This document shows positions 9,014 through 17,549 of a DNA stretch of 62,947 nt, piece by piece (the stretch's first letter is position 1; every line of letters starts with the position of its first letter). The notes beneath the pieces are model-generated. The model worked only from the letters and a program-made list of their open reading frames with translations. It did not search any database and was not told the DNA's origin. Source of the stretch: an uncultured Pelagibacteraceae bacterium (lineage in GTDB: Bacteria; Pseudomonadota; Alphaproteobacteria; Pelagibacterales; Pelagibacteraceae); assembly GCA_902575835.1 (NCBI GenBank), contig CACGSX010000005.1, forward strand, positions 1 to 62,947, given 5' to 3'. The translations under genes were made by a program, and so were the position numbers.

Positions 9014-9628
9014 TTATATTAATTTCTCAAGTTTATTTATTATGATTTTTTTTACTTCGTTAATTGTATTAGTGTTTGAATTAATTTTAATATATTTGCT
9101 CTTATTGCTTGATATTTTTTCATACCCGTTCTGGACTTTTTCATAAAATTTAAGTTTAAATTTATCATATCTATTTAAGTTAGATCTATTTCTAAGCCTT
9201 TTTTGTAAATTTTTTGAACTTACAGTACTTAAAAAAACTATATTAGGATTAAAATTTCCAATTATAAACTTATTCAGCATTTTAATTACCTTTAAATCAA
9301 TTTTCATTCCATAATGTTGATACGCAATAGTTGAATCTGTAAAACGATCAATTAGTATTATTTTTTTTTTATAATTTTTTTTAATAATTTTCTCAAAATT
9401 TTCTGATCTTCCAGCATAAAATAGTAATAAATCAGTTTTATTATTTAAATTTAGTTTCTTATTTAAAATCAATTTTCTTATTTTTTCTGAAAAAATTGAA
9501 CCACCAGGCTCTCTTAATTTTATAAAACTTTTTCTACGCTTTTTTAAATAATTTGCAGCAATTTTAAAATTTGTAGTTTTTCCCGAGGCCTCAATACCTT
9601 CAAATATAATAATTGGATATTTAGACAT
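9014..9628 (-). CDS. tmk: Thymidylate kinase
   Basis: Phosphorylates dTMP to dTDP. The 204-residue enzyme has the P-loop EGIEASGKTT (10-19), the substrate motif DRFTDSTIAYQ near 94, and LLLFYAGRSENFEKII for dTMP binding. It abuts holB and overlaps the upstream dacC-like gene by 8 bp, so translation is probably coupled across the run. Confidence 0.94.
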   Translation of the reverse strand: MSKYPIIIFEGIEASGKTTNFKIAANYLKKRRKSFIKLREPGGSIFSEKIRKLILNKKLNLNNKTDLLLFYAGRSENFEKIIKKNYKKKIILIDRFTDSTIAYQHYGMKIDLKVIKMLNKFIIGNFNPNIVFLSTVSSKNLQKRLRNRSNLNRYDKFKLKFYEKVQNGYEKISSNKSKYIKINSNTNTINEVKKIIINKLEKLI

Positions 9629-10775
9629 CGCCCCATATCAAAAAATTGATAGAAGTTATCAACCTTGATATTGCATTTTGCTGTTTGATATTTTCTGTAG
9701 AAAATAAGTCATGATTAGATATAACTTCGTCTTTATATAATACTTTTATTTCTGCTAATTTTTCTCCCTTTTTTATAGGTGCTTGTATAGGACCGTCATA
9801 AACAATCTTCACTTTCATGTATTTTTTTTTTGCTTTTGGAATGGTTTTATAAATTATATCTTTAGTATTAACTTTTACTTTTTTCTTATTTCCCTGCCAA
9901 ACATCTAGTTCATAGAGATATTTGTTATCATTACTTATTTTTATTGTATCAAAATTTGTAATTCCCCATGTTAACAATTTTTGTGATTGCTTTGATCTAG
10001 AATTTTTAGTTTCAAAACCACTTGCAACAGCAATTAATCTTCTTTCTTTTCTTAATATAGAAGATGCAAGCGAATATTTTTCTGAACCAAGGTAGCCTGT
10101 TTTAATTCCATCTACACCCATATTTTTATATAATAATGGATTTCTATTTCCTTGTGTAATTGGATCCCCGCCCGTCCTACTCCAAGTAAATTCTTTAATT
10201 TTAAAATACTCATAATATTTAGGATGTTCTTTGATTAAATAATTAGACATAATTAAAATATCTCTAACGGTTGAATAATTATTATCATCATTAATCCCTG
10301 ACGAATTTGAAAAATTAGTATTTTCCATACCAATTTCTTGAGCTTTCTCAGTCATTAGTAAAGCAAACTCGTCCTCAGTTCCTGCAATACCTTCAGCCAA
10401 AGCTACACAAGCATCATTACCTGAAGCAACAATTATACCTAATAATAAATCTTCTACCGAAACTTCATCTCCAACCATTATAAACATTGATGAATAACCA
10501 GATGAGGATAATCTCCAAGCATTTTCAGAAACAATAAATTTTTCATCTAAAGTAATTTCACCACTTTTCAATAAATCAAAAGCAACGATTGAAGTCATTA
10601 TTTTTGTCATAGAAGCAGGAAATATTTTCTCATCAGGATTTTTTTCATATAAAATTTCACCAGATAAGTAGTCTTGTAAAATTGCAGTTCGTGCATTTAT
10701 GTTAAATTTTGCATAAGAAATATTAGTTATAACTAAAAATGATAGGACAAAACTTAATAGTGCTTTTATTTTCAT
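9621..10775 (-). CDS. dacC: D-alanyl-D-alanine carboxypeptidase (PBP5/6 type)
   Basis: A periplasmic peptidoglycan carboxypeptidase of 384 residues with a signal peptide (1-22). The three penicillin-binding motifs are Ser55-Met-Thr-Lys58, SGN at 118-120 and KTG at 225-227. A beta-rich C-terminal domain (about 280-350) and an end rich in hydrophobic/aromatic residues (INFLIWGD) resemble the PBP5 membrane anchor. It trims the terminal D-Ala from pentapeptides. The neighbours rlpA-like and mltB form a cell-wall group. The dacC symbol is by analogy; dacA/dacD are equally possible. Confidence 0.9.
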   Translation of the reverse strand: MKIKALLSFVLSFLVITNISYAKFNINARTAILQDYLSGEILYEKNPDEKIFPASMTKIMTSIVAFDLLKSGEITLDEKFIVSENAWRLSSSGYSSMFIMVGDEVSVEDLLLGIIVASGNDACVALAEGIAGTEDEFALLMTEKAQEIGMENTNFSNSSGINDDNNYSTVRDILIMSNYLIKEHPKYYEYFKIKEFTWSRTGGDPITQGNRNPLLYKNMGVDGIKTGYLGSEKYSLASSILRKERRLIAVASGFETKNSRSKQSQKLLTWGITNFDTIKISNDNKYLYELDVWQGNKKKVKVNTKDIIYKTIPKAKKKYMKVKIVYDGPIQAPIKKGEKLAEIKVLYKDEVISNHDLFSTENIKQQNAISRLITSINFLIWGDV

Positions 10776-11524
10776 AATTTTATTAATTCAATATTTTCAA
10801 AATTTATATCAGCAATCTCATTATATACATTTTTAATTGATCCTAAATTATAAAAAGGACCCTTGTAAACCCTATATAAATTTTTAGACATTTTTTTGAT
10901 ATTTATGTCTTTTAAATTGTATTCATCCTCAAGTCTTTTTTTCAATGTAATTGCAGATTCTTCAAAAAATAAATCAGCAAATTTAATTATAAATTCAAAT
11001 TTTTTATTTTTCACCTTTTCAACTTTTGAATTATTATCTTTTTCAATTGATATATTTTGGATTGAAATGCTGTCTACTGGAGCTTTGTTAGCTACTTTTT
11101 TTTCCTCATCAAACGTTTTTGCTTTATTTGCAACAAAAGTATTATTAGAATTTATTGTTTCTACACGCACATAAGGTTGATCAGGATCTATATCAAGTTC
11201 AGTTGCAATTCTTTCAGAAATTACTGAATTATAAAATATTGGATATTTTGAACTTTTTCCTACTTTAGCAATCAAGTATTTTTCATTTAACAAATTTGTT
11301 ATTTTTATGTCTGTATCTTTTTTTAGTTTATTATTGAAAATAATTAATGATCTTTTATCAATTTTTTTTGAAACTATTCGTTTTTTGAAAATATCATTAT
11401 TAAATATTAGAGCAAAACCATCATTTGAATAATTTTTGAAATCTTTATTGGTAATTACCTTTTTATTAGTAGTTTCACATGATGTTAAAATTATTGCTAA
11501 AAAAATTATTATCTTAAGTTTCAT
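10772..11524 (-). CDS. rlpA: RlpA-like lipoprotein with degenerate SPOR-like C-terminus
   Basis: The ATG at 11524 gives 250 residues. An in-frame TTG at 11530 is a possible but less likely start. A signal ends in the lipobox LTSC, so it is a lipoprotein. Residues about 85-145 resemble the double-psi barrel of RlpA, a septal lytic transglycosylase: KITNLLNEKYLIAKVGKSSK, then ISERIATELDI. The final 75 residues, with an FADLFFEESAITLKKRLEDE helix and YRVYKGPF strand, look like a SPOR domain, which binds stripped peptidoglycan at division sites. It lies between mltB and dacC, where RlpA sits in Alphaproteobacteria. Sequence identity is low, so context carries much of the call. Confidence 0.7.
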   Translation of the reverse strand: MKLKIIIFLAIILTSCETTNKKVITNKDFKNYSNDGFALIFNNDIFKKRIVSKKIDKRSLIIFNNKLKKDTDIKITNLLNEKYLIAKVGKSSKYPIFYNSVISERIATELDIDPDQPYVRVETINSNNTFVANKAKTFDEEKKVANKAPVDSISIQNISIEKDNNSKVEKVKNKKFEFIIKFADLFFEESAITLKKRLEDEYNLKDINIKKMSKNLYRVYKGPFYNLGSIKNVYNEIADINFENIELIKL

Positions 11525-12509
11525 TTTCAAAACTATTTTTTAATGTACATACCGCTAAACTAAATCTTAGTGATCTATTCCATTTTAAGATTAGCTTATA
11601 ATTATTAAAAATAATATATGCAGGTTTAAGTTTATTTGCATTTTCAACTATTTCAGCATCTGGAGTAACTATTGCAGCTATCAAATTGTCATATTTATCC
11701 AAAAAAGATGAATTTTTTATGTAATTTTTTAAATATTTTACTTTTCTCTCATTTTTAATTTTTTTTGCTGATGTATTTAAATATTTATCAGGAATATTTT
11801 CATTAAGATTAATTCTATAAAAACATGGTGTATTATCATTCCATCCAAGATTGCTTAAATAGTTGGCTGCAGATGCAAAAGAATCTTCAATATTTTTTAG
11901 ATCAATTGATCCATCTTTATTATAGTCAATGGCATGATTTTTAATTGTGGATGGCATAAATTGAAAATTACCAAATGCACCTGCCCAAGATCCAAATAAT
12001 GTGCTTGGATCTATAATTTTTGCGTCTACTAATTTTAAAAGAGTGATTAATTCTTTTGTAAAAAATTCACTTCTTCTTTGATCGAAGCTTAATGTTGCAA
12101 GTGAAGAAATAATATCCATTTTGCCTAAATAGTTTCCAAAATTAGTTTCAATTCCCATAAGAGCTAATAACAAATTTTTATCTACTTTGTATTCAGAAGA
12201 TACTTTATTAATAATATTATTTTCTTTATTTAATATAATTTTTCCTAATTTTACTTTTTTTGACGATGTTCTTTTTGAAATATATGTCTTTGTGTCTTCA
12301 TAAAATTCTGGTTGGTATCTATCATACTTTATTACATCAGGTAAAAACTTTGTTTTATCTATTAAATTATTAACTGTTGATTTACTAATACCTTCATTAA
12401 TTGCTCTTTTTTTAAATTTAATTTTCCAATTGTTAAAATCATCAGCGATTAGAGTTGAGGAATTTAAAATAATTAATATTGATATGATAAATAATTTAAT
12501 TTTTTTCAT
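11514..12509 (-). CDS. mltB: Membrane-bound lytic murein transglycosylase B
   Basis: Cleaves the glycan strands of peptidoglycan with 1,6-anhydro product. The 331-residue protein has a signal peptide (1-22) but no lipobox, so it is probably soluble in the periplasm. The catalytic Glu is Glu121 in LLALMGIETNFG. Further MltB signatures are SLATLSFDQRRSEFFTKEL and SWAGAFGNFQFMPSTI, then DYNKDGSIDL. It overlaps rlpA and rarD by 11-14 bp. There is no peptidoglycan-binding extension. Confidence 0.94.
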   Translation of the reverse strand: MKKIKLFIISILIILNSSTLIADDFNNWKIKFKKRAINEGISKSTVNNLIDKTKFLPDVIKYDRYQPEFYEDTKTYISKRTSSKKVKLGKIILNKENNIINKVSSEYKVDKNLLLALMGIETNFGNYLGKMDIISSLATLSFDQRRSEFFTKELITLLKLVDAKIIDPSTLFGSWAGAFGNFQFMPSTIKNHAIDYNKDGSIDLKNIEDSFASAANYLSNLGWNDNTPCFYRINLNENIPDKYLNTSAKKIKNERKVKYLKNYIKNSSFLDKYDNLIAAIVTPDAEIVENANKLKPAYIIFNNYKLILKWNRSLRFSLAVCTLKNSFENET

Positions 12510-13380
12510 ACAAATCTTTTAGGTATATCGATACAGCAATCCATATCAAAATAAAGCTGATTAATTTGTGTATATCTAATTCCTCATTATATAAGAAATA
12601 ACCCAACAAGAATTGCAAAGTTGGAGTTATATAAAAAACTATACCCGTTGGACCTAAACCACATAATTCAACACCTCTAACATATAAATATAAAGGAATC
12701 ACGGTCATAGGGCCTGCCAGCATGAATATTAACATTAGTTTTACATTCGATATATCAAAATCATTTAAATCATTTTGTACAATTAAATAAAAAGCAAATA
12801 TTACCGCTGGAAAAATAAATAAACTTTCAACTAATAAACCAATATCTGTGTCTACATCAATTTTTTTTCTTACTAAATTATAAAAACTCCAACTTAAAGC
12901 TACTATTAATCCAACCCATGGTATTGATTGGAAGCTAGATATTACTAAATACAAAATTGATATAGTTACGATTAAAAGTGAAATTTTAGTTTTGAAACTT
13001 AATTCCTCTTTTAAAAAAAAATAACCTAAAAAAACACTTATTATAGGCATTATAAAATATCCAAAACTAGCATCTATAACTTGATCATTCCCTATTGCAT
13101 AAATCCAAACAGCCCAATTCGTAAAAATTAATAATCCAGATAAAAACAACATCATAATTTTTTTTTTATCTTTAAAAACCGAGCTAAATTTTTTCCACTT
13201 TGATAAAATGATTGTTGTTAAAATTAGCATTACAGTTGTCCATGCACTTCGATGTAGGACAACTTCAATGTGGCCAGCAAAAGCAATATATTTAAAATAT
13301 ATAACTCCAATAAAACCCCACCAGAAAGAACCAAATGCCGTTAAAATTATACCTTTATTAAATTGATTTTTGCTTAACAT
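12496..13380 (-). CDS. rarD: EamA/RarD family permease
   Basis: A 294-residue protein with about ten transmembrane helices of the drug/metabolite transporter superfamily, RarD subgroup. Signatures include GSFWWGFIGVIYFKYI near the start, EVVLHRSAW, and a closing LGPTGIVFYITPTLQFLLGYFLYNEEL. I chose ATG 13380 over an in-frame TTG at 13392. Substrate unknown; RarD members export metabolites or drugs. It is the first gene of the leftward run down to 5091. Confidence 0.88.
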   Translation of the reverse strand: MLSKNQFNKGIILTAFGSFWWGFIGVIYFKYIAFAGHIEVVLHRSAWTTVMLILTTIILSKWKKFSSVFKDKKKIMMLFLSGLLIFTNWAVWIYAIGNDQVIDASFGYFIMPIISVFLGYFFLKEELSFKTKISLLIVTISILYLVISSFQSIPWVGLIVALSWSFYNLVRKKIDVDTDIGLLVESLFIFPAVIFAFYLIVQNDLNDFDISNVKLMLIFMLAGPMTVIPLYLYVRGVELCGLGPTGIVFYITPTLQFLLGYFLYNEELDIHKLISFILIWIAVSIYLKDLYEKN

Positions 13381-13440
13381 TATATTGATCAATTAAACTA
13401 TTTTGTTTATGAAATATAGAATTTTAATTATTACAAATTA

Positions 13441-13530
13441 GGAGAGATGGCTGAGCGGTTGAAAGCACCGGTCTTGAAAACCGGCAAAGGGGCAACTCTT
13501 TCCTGGGTTCGAATCCCAGTCTCTCCGCCA
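13441..13530 (+). tRNA. tRNA-Ser (anticodon TGA)
   Basis: A 90-nt class II tRNA. The acceptor GGAGAGA pairs with TCTCTCC, followed by G and encoded CCA. The anticodon arm CCGGTCTTGAAAACCGG gives TGA. A long variable arm and the T-arm TGGGTTCGAATCCCA are present. Its 3' end directly abuts the stop codon of the convergent sdhE gene. Confidence 0.97.
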
Positions 13531-13791
13531 CTAATATTTATTTTTAAATTCTATAAGTTTTTCTAAGATGATTTTATCTTCAAAATCTTTTGAATTTTTA
13601 CCTAAACTTAAGTTGACTAAAGTTTCGTCATCAAAATTAATTAACTTATCTAAAGAAACTAATTCTTTATGATCAAGATTGTCAATAATTGAATTAACAA
13701 ATTTAGAAACAAAGATATCCATTTCTTTAGTTCCACGATATTGAGCTCTGTATAAAATTTTATTAATTAAATTTTGTTTATTTGAATCCAT
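13531..13791 (-). CDS. sdhE: FAD assembly factor SdhE
   Basis: Promotes covalent attachment of FAD to the succinate dehydrogenase flavoprotein. The 86-residue protein has the family motif RGTKEMD (18-24; RGxxE core) and the FDDETLVNLSL segment. Size and all-helical composition fit. It diverges from recG with only 26 bp between the start codons, the usual sdhE/recG pairing of Alphaproteobacteria. Confidence 0.92.
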   Translation of the reverse strand: MDSNKQNLINKILYRAQYRGTKEMDIFVSKFVNSIIDNLDHKELVSLDKLINFDDETLVNLSLGKNSKDFEDKIILEKLIEFKNKY

Positions 13792-13817
13792 TAATTAAAT
13801 CTTTATATATATAAATC

Positions 13818-15857
13818 ATGAATGATCACGAATATTTATTGTCAAATATTCAGAATATTAAAGGTATAGGGAAAAAAACAAGCCAATTATTTAAAAGAAA
13901 AAATATAAATACAATTTTTGATTTATTGTGGCATTTACCAACAAGTAAAATTGAAAATTCAAAAGTAACAAATGTTAGTGATATACAAATAGGTAAGTTA
14001 CAAACAATTAAATTAACACCCCTAAAATATAATTTTCCTAGAATAAGAAGATTGCCGAATAGAGTTGTGTGTCAAAGTAAAGATATAAAAATAGATTGCG
14101 TTTTTTTTAATTCATATGAAGGATATATAAAAAAAATCTTACCATTAAATACTGAAATAATAATAAGTGGAAAAATTAATTTTTTTAGAAATAAATATCA
14201 AATCACTAATCCGACTCAGGTTAAAGAAAGTAATGGAAATATCTTAGAGACTCAAAATAAATATAGTCTTACAGATGGTCTTACGATCAATAAATACAAT
14301 AATATAATTAATGAAGTTTTAAAGGAATTACCAGATTTAGATGAATGGCTAAATGATGATATAATAAAAAAATTTAATAATATTAAGTGGAAAGATGCAA
14401 TCCTAAAGATTCATAGTCTTGATACTAAAGAAATTTTAAAATCCAAGTATTATAAACGGTTGGTTTTTGACGAATTGTTTGCTCATTTTTTATTATCCTC
14501 AAAGATAAGAACTAAAATAAAAAAAATAAAGAAATCACAAAAAATTTTTAAAGATTGTAAGGAAAAATTGATACAAGATTTAAATTTTAAATTAACAAAT
14601 GATCAAGAAGTAGCAATAAAAATTATAAACGAAGATCTTAAATCAAAAAGTAGAATGTTTAGACTTTTACAGGGAGATGTTGGATCTGGTAAAACAATTG
14701 TATCAATAATAGCAGCGGTAAATTGTATAAATGCTGGATATCAAACAAGCTTTATGGTGCCTACTGAAATTCTAGCAAAGCAACATTTTTCTTTTGCTAA
14801 AAAATATCTACCCAAAAATGTAAAAATTGAAATGTTAACAGGTAAGTCAAAATATGCTGATAGAAAGAAAATTTTAGAAAATCTTAAACTTGGTAAAATA
14901 GACTTTCTGATAGGAACACATGCGTTATTCCAAAAAAAAGTTGAATATAATAAACTGGGTTTAATAATAATTGATGAACAACATAAGTTTGGTGTTCGTC
15001 AGCGTAAAGAGTTATCAGAAAAAGGTGGAAATAACTGCGATGTTCTAGTCATGTCTGCAACTCCAATACCAAGAACAATGATGATGACGGTCTATGGTGA
15101 TATGGATTTAACCTTAATTAAAGAAAAACCAAAAAATAGAAAAAAAATAGTCACATACAGCAAGTTAGAAGATAAAATATCTGAAATAATTAGATTTGTT
15201 AAAAAAGAAATTTCTAATAAAAATCAAATTTTCTGGGTCTGTCCTTTGATTGAAGAGTCAAAAAAAGTTGAACAACAATCTGTTGTAAATAAATTTAAGT
15301 ATTTAGAAAAATATTTTAAGAATAGAATTGGATTAATTCATGGTTCACTTGATAAGGATGAAAGGAACAAAATTTTAAATAATTTCTTAGATAGAAAGTT
15401 GGATATATTGGTATCAACCACTGTTATTGAGGTTGGAATAGATTTTCCTAATGCTAACGTAATTGTTATTGAAAATGCTGATAAGTATGGTTTATCCCAA
15501 TTACATCAGTTACGAGGTCGTGTCGGACGTGGTAGTAAACAATCTTACTGTATATTGATGTTTAAATCCTCACTTAGTGAAAATGCAAAAAAAAGAATTA
15601 ACATTCTAAAAAGTTCAGATGACGGTTTTGTAATTTCTGAGGAAGATATGAAATTACGTGGATATGGGGATTTGTTAGGATTTAAGCAAAGTGGAATTAA
15701 AAATTTTAGATTAGCTGATCCCATATTAAATGAAGATTTATTCTTACTTGCTGAGGCAGAAGTAAAAAAATTAGAGATGAAAGGTGATAATTTCAGTAAA
15801 TATAATAAATTATTAAAATTATACGATCGAGCCTCAATAATTAACGAAATTTCTTAA
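13818..15857 (+). CDS. recG: ATP-dependent DNA helicase RecG
   Basis: Remodels stalled replication forks and branched DNA. The 679 residues cover an N-terminal helix-hairpin region (IKGIGKKTSQLF) and a wedge/OB domain (about 55-140). The helicase core has Walker A GDVGSGKT (286-293), DEQH (386-389), SATPIPRT, and the late motif QLRGRVGRG. The C-terminal EDMKLRGYGDLLGFKQSG segment is RecG-specific. Its last 4 bp overlap the convergent DUF502 gene. Confidence 0.97.
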   Translation: MNDHEYLLSNIQNIKGIGKKTSQLFKRKNINTIFDLLWHLPTSKIENSKVTNVSDIQIGKLQTIKLTPLKYNFPRIRRLPNRVVCQSKDIKIDCVFFNSYEGYIKKILPLNTEIIISGKINFFRNKYQITNPTQVKESNGNILETQNKYSLTDGLTINKYNNIINEVLKELPDLDEWLNDDIIKKFNNIKWKDAILKIHSLDTKEILKSKYYKRLVFDELFAHFLLSSKIRTKIKKIKKSQKIFKDCKEKLIQDLNFKLTNDQEVAIKIINEDLKSKSRMFRLLQGDVGSGKTIVSIIAAVNCINAGYQTSFMVPTEILAKQHFSFAKKYLPKNVKIEMLTGKSKYADRKKILENLKLGKIDFLIGTHALFQKKVEYNKLGLIIIDEQHKFGVRQRKELSEKGGNNCDVLVMSATPIPRTMMMTVYGDMDLTLIKEKPKNRKKIVTYSKLEDKISEIIRFVKKEISNKNQIFWVCPLIEESKKVEQQSVVNKFKYLEKYFKNRIGLIHGSLDKDERNKILNNFLDRKLDILVSTTVIEVGIDFPNANVIVIENADKYGLSQLHQLRGRVGRGSKQSYCILMFKSSLSENAKKRINILKSSDDGFVISEEDMKLRGYGDLLGFKQSGIKNFRLADPILNEDLFLLAEAEVKKLEMKGDNFSKYNKLLKLYDRASIINEIS

Positions 15858-16477
15858 ATTTTTTTTGGATCTGAAGTACCGGCTGAAACAATAAATTTAG
15901 AAGCTTCTTCAAAAGTCATATCTAAATAAATAACTTCATCTTTTGGAAACATTAATAAAAATCCACTTGTAGGATTTGGTGTTGTTGGAACAAATACATT
16001 AATAAGATTAGTATTTGTTTTTTTTGATATTTCACCATCGTTTTCTCTGGTCGCAAACCCTACTGCCCAACTACCTTTTCTCGGATACTCAACTAAGACT
16101 ACACTTTTCTTTGATCCTTTTTTTGGTGCTAATGTTTCAGTCATTTGGCCAATTGCTGAATAAATTGTTCTAAGAATTGGTATTCTTTTTAATATATCAT
16201 TAAATATTTTAAGTATTTTTTTTCCAATAAATGAAAGAGATAAACTTCCAATTATTGTAATAAAAATTATAGCTAATAATATTTCCAAACCTGGTATTGC
16301 AAAAGGCAAGTAACTATTTGGATTTAATTCGTTTGGTATTAATTTTGACGATATAGATATAAAAAATCTAGTTAAATATAATGTGATACCTATTGGAACA
16401 AGAACAACTATTCCTGCTATAAAATAGTTTCTAAGTCTTCCAAGAATTGAAATACCTCTTCTTTTTAATTTTGCCAT
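15854..16477 (-). CDS. DUF502 family membrane protein
   Basis: A 207-residue protein with two transmembrane helices (about 15-35 and 55-85) and a conserved soluble C-terminal domain. Family marks include FIAGIVVLVPIGITLYLT, IPILRTIYSAIGQM, VLVEYPRKGSWAVGFATRE and the NVFVPTTPNPTSGFLLMFP core. The family is widespread and often sits next to recG; it has no established function. Upstream on the same strand is a 25-codon membrane-helix ORF. Confidence 0.9.
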   Translation of the reverse strand: MAKLKRRGISILGRLRNYFIAGIVVLVPIGITLYLTRFFISISSKLIPNELNPNSYLPFAIPGLEILLAIIFITIIGSLSLSFIGKKILKIFNDILKRIPILRTIYSAIGQMTETLAPKKGSKKSVVLVEYPRKGSWAVGFATRENDGEISKKTNTNLINVFVPTTPNPTSGFLLMFPKDEVIYLDMTFEEASKFIVSAGTSDPKKI

Positions 16478-16480
16478 AAA

Positions 16481-16558
16481 TTAACTGTAACTTGCATATA
16501 AGACAAATATGACCGCAAGTATAAATAGTACTATTAATATTTTGTTATTAAGTATCAT
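16481..16558 (-). CDS. Possible 25-residue single-helix membrane microprotein
   Basis: ATG at 16558 opens a 25-codon frame ending TAA at 16481, 3 bp before the DUF502 start codon on the same strand. The product has a short polar start (MILNNK), one uninterrupted hydrophobic helix of about 16 residues, and a YASYS tail. No clear ribosome-binding site is seen. The position suggests translation with DUF502. It could equally be leader sequence that happens to lack stops. Confidence 0.3.
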   Translation of the reverse strand: MILNNKILIVLFILAVIFVLYASYS

Positions 16559-16600
16559 ATAAATTATTATAAAAAAGGTGTAATATATTAAGTAAAAAAA

Positions 16601-17422
16601 GTGAATAGAAGAAATTTCATACATTTATTTGGTTGTAGTTGCTTATCTTTTGGCCTATCTGCATGTGGTAGTGCACCGATAACAGATCGAAAACAACTAA
16701 AATTAATTCCCGAATCTAACCTCAATGCGAAAGCTGCTCAATTATATGAAAAGGTAAAAGAGAAAGAAACTTTAAGTGATGACACCAAAACATTAAATCA
16801 AATAAAAGAAATTGGATCCAAAATTGAATATTCAATATCAGAATACTTTGATCGCAATAATATACCTGACCCAACTATAAATTTTGATTGGGAGTATATT
16901 CTTATTGATAAAAAGAAAGTTAAAAATGCTTGGTGTATGCCTGGTGGTAAAATTGCTGTTTATACAGGTCTATTAGATATAACTAAGAATGAAGACGGAT
17001 TGGCAGCTGTAATGGGTCATGAAATTGCGCATGCTGTTGCAAAACATTCGGTGGAAAGAGCAAGTAGAGGTGTTTTGTTAAATACTGGTACAGCTATTTT
17101 AGATATAGCCACTAAAGGTAAAGTATCTCAGATAAATAGAACAACAGGTATGAATGCTGTCGGTTTATTATCACAAATAGGAATTATGAATCCCTTTAAT
17201 AGAAAGCAAGAAAGTGAAGCTGATTATCTTGGTTTGATATTTGCATCATTATCTGGTTATGACATTAGAGAAACAATCAAAGTTTGGGAAAGAATGAAAG
17301 AAGCTAAAAAAGGGAAAGAACCACCAGAATTTATGTCTACTCACCCATCTTCAACAAATAGAATTAATAATATAACAAATTGGGTAAACGAAATTATTAT
17401 TAAATATCCGCCTATAGCTTAA
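16601..17422 (+). CDS. M48 family metallopeptidase lipoprotein
   Basis: A 273-residue periplasmic zinc peptidase resembling the LoiP/YggG and BepA family, which degrade misfolded outer-membrane proteins. The start is GTG at 16601. Two N-terminal arginines precede a hydrophobic stretch and a lipobox LSAC (19-22), so it is a lipoprotein. The catalytic motif HEIAH lies at 140-144 and the third zinc ligand region ESEAD at 204-208. PEFMSTHPSSTNRI near the end is also typical of the family. It ends one base before tRNA-Lys on the other strand. Confidence 0.92.
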   Translation: MNRRNFIHLFGCSCLSFGLSACGSAPITDRKQLKLIPESNLNAKAAQLYEKVKEKETLSDDTKTLNQIKEIGSKIEYSISEYFDRNNIPDPTINFDWEYILIDKKKVKNAWCMPGGKIAVYTGLLDITKNEDGLAAVMGHEIAHAVAKHSVERASRGVLLNTGTAILDIATKGKVSQINRTTGMNAVGLLSQIGIMNPFNRKQESEADYLGLIFASLSGYDIRETIKVWERMKEAKKGKEPPEFMSTHPSSTNRINNITNWVNEIIIKYPPIA

Positions 17423-17423
17423 G

Positions 17424-17499
<76 letters not shown>

Positions 17500-17549
17500 C
17501 CAAGAAGCGTTTTTATATTGATTTTTTTTTATTAATCAATGTAAAAAAT

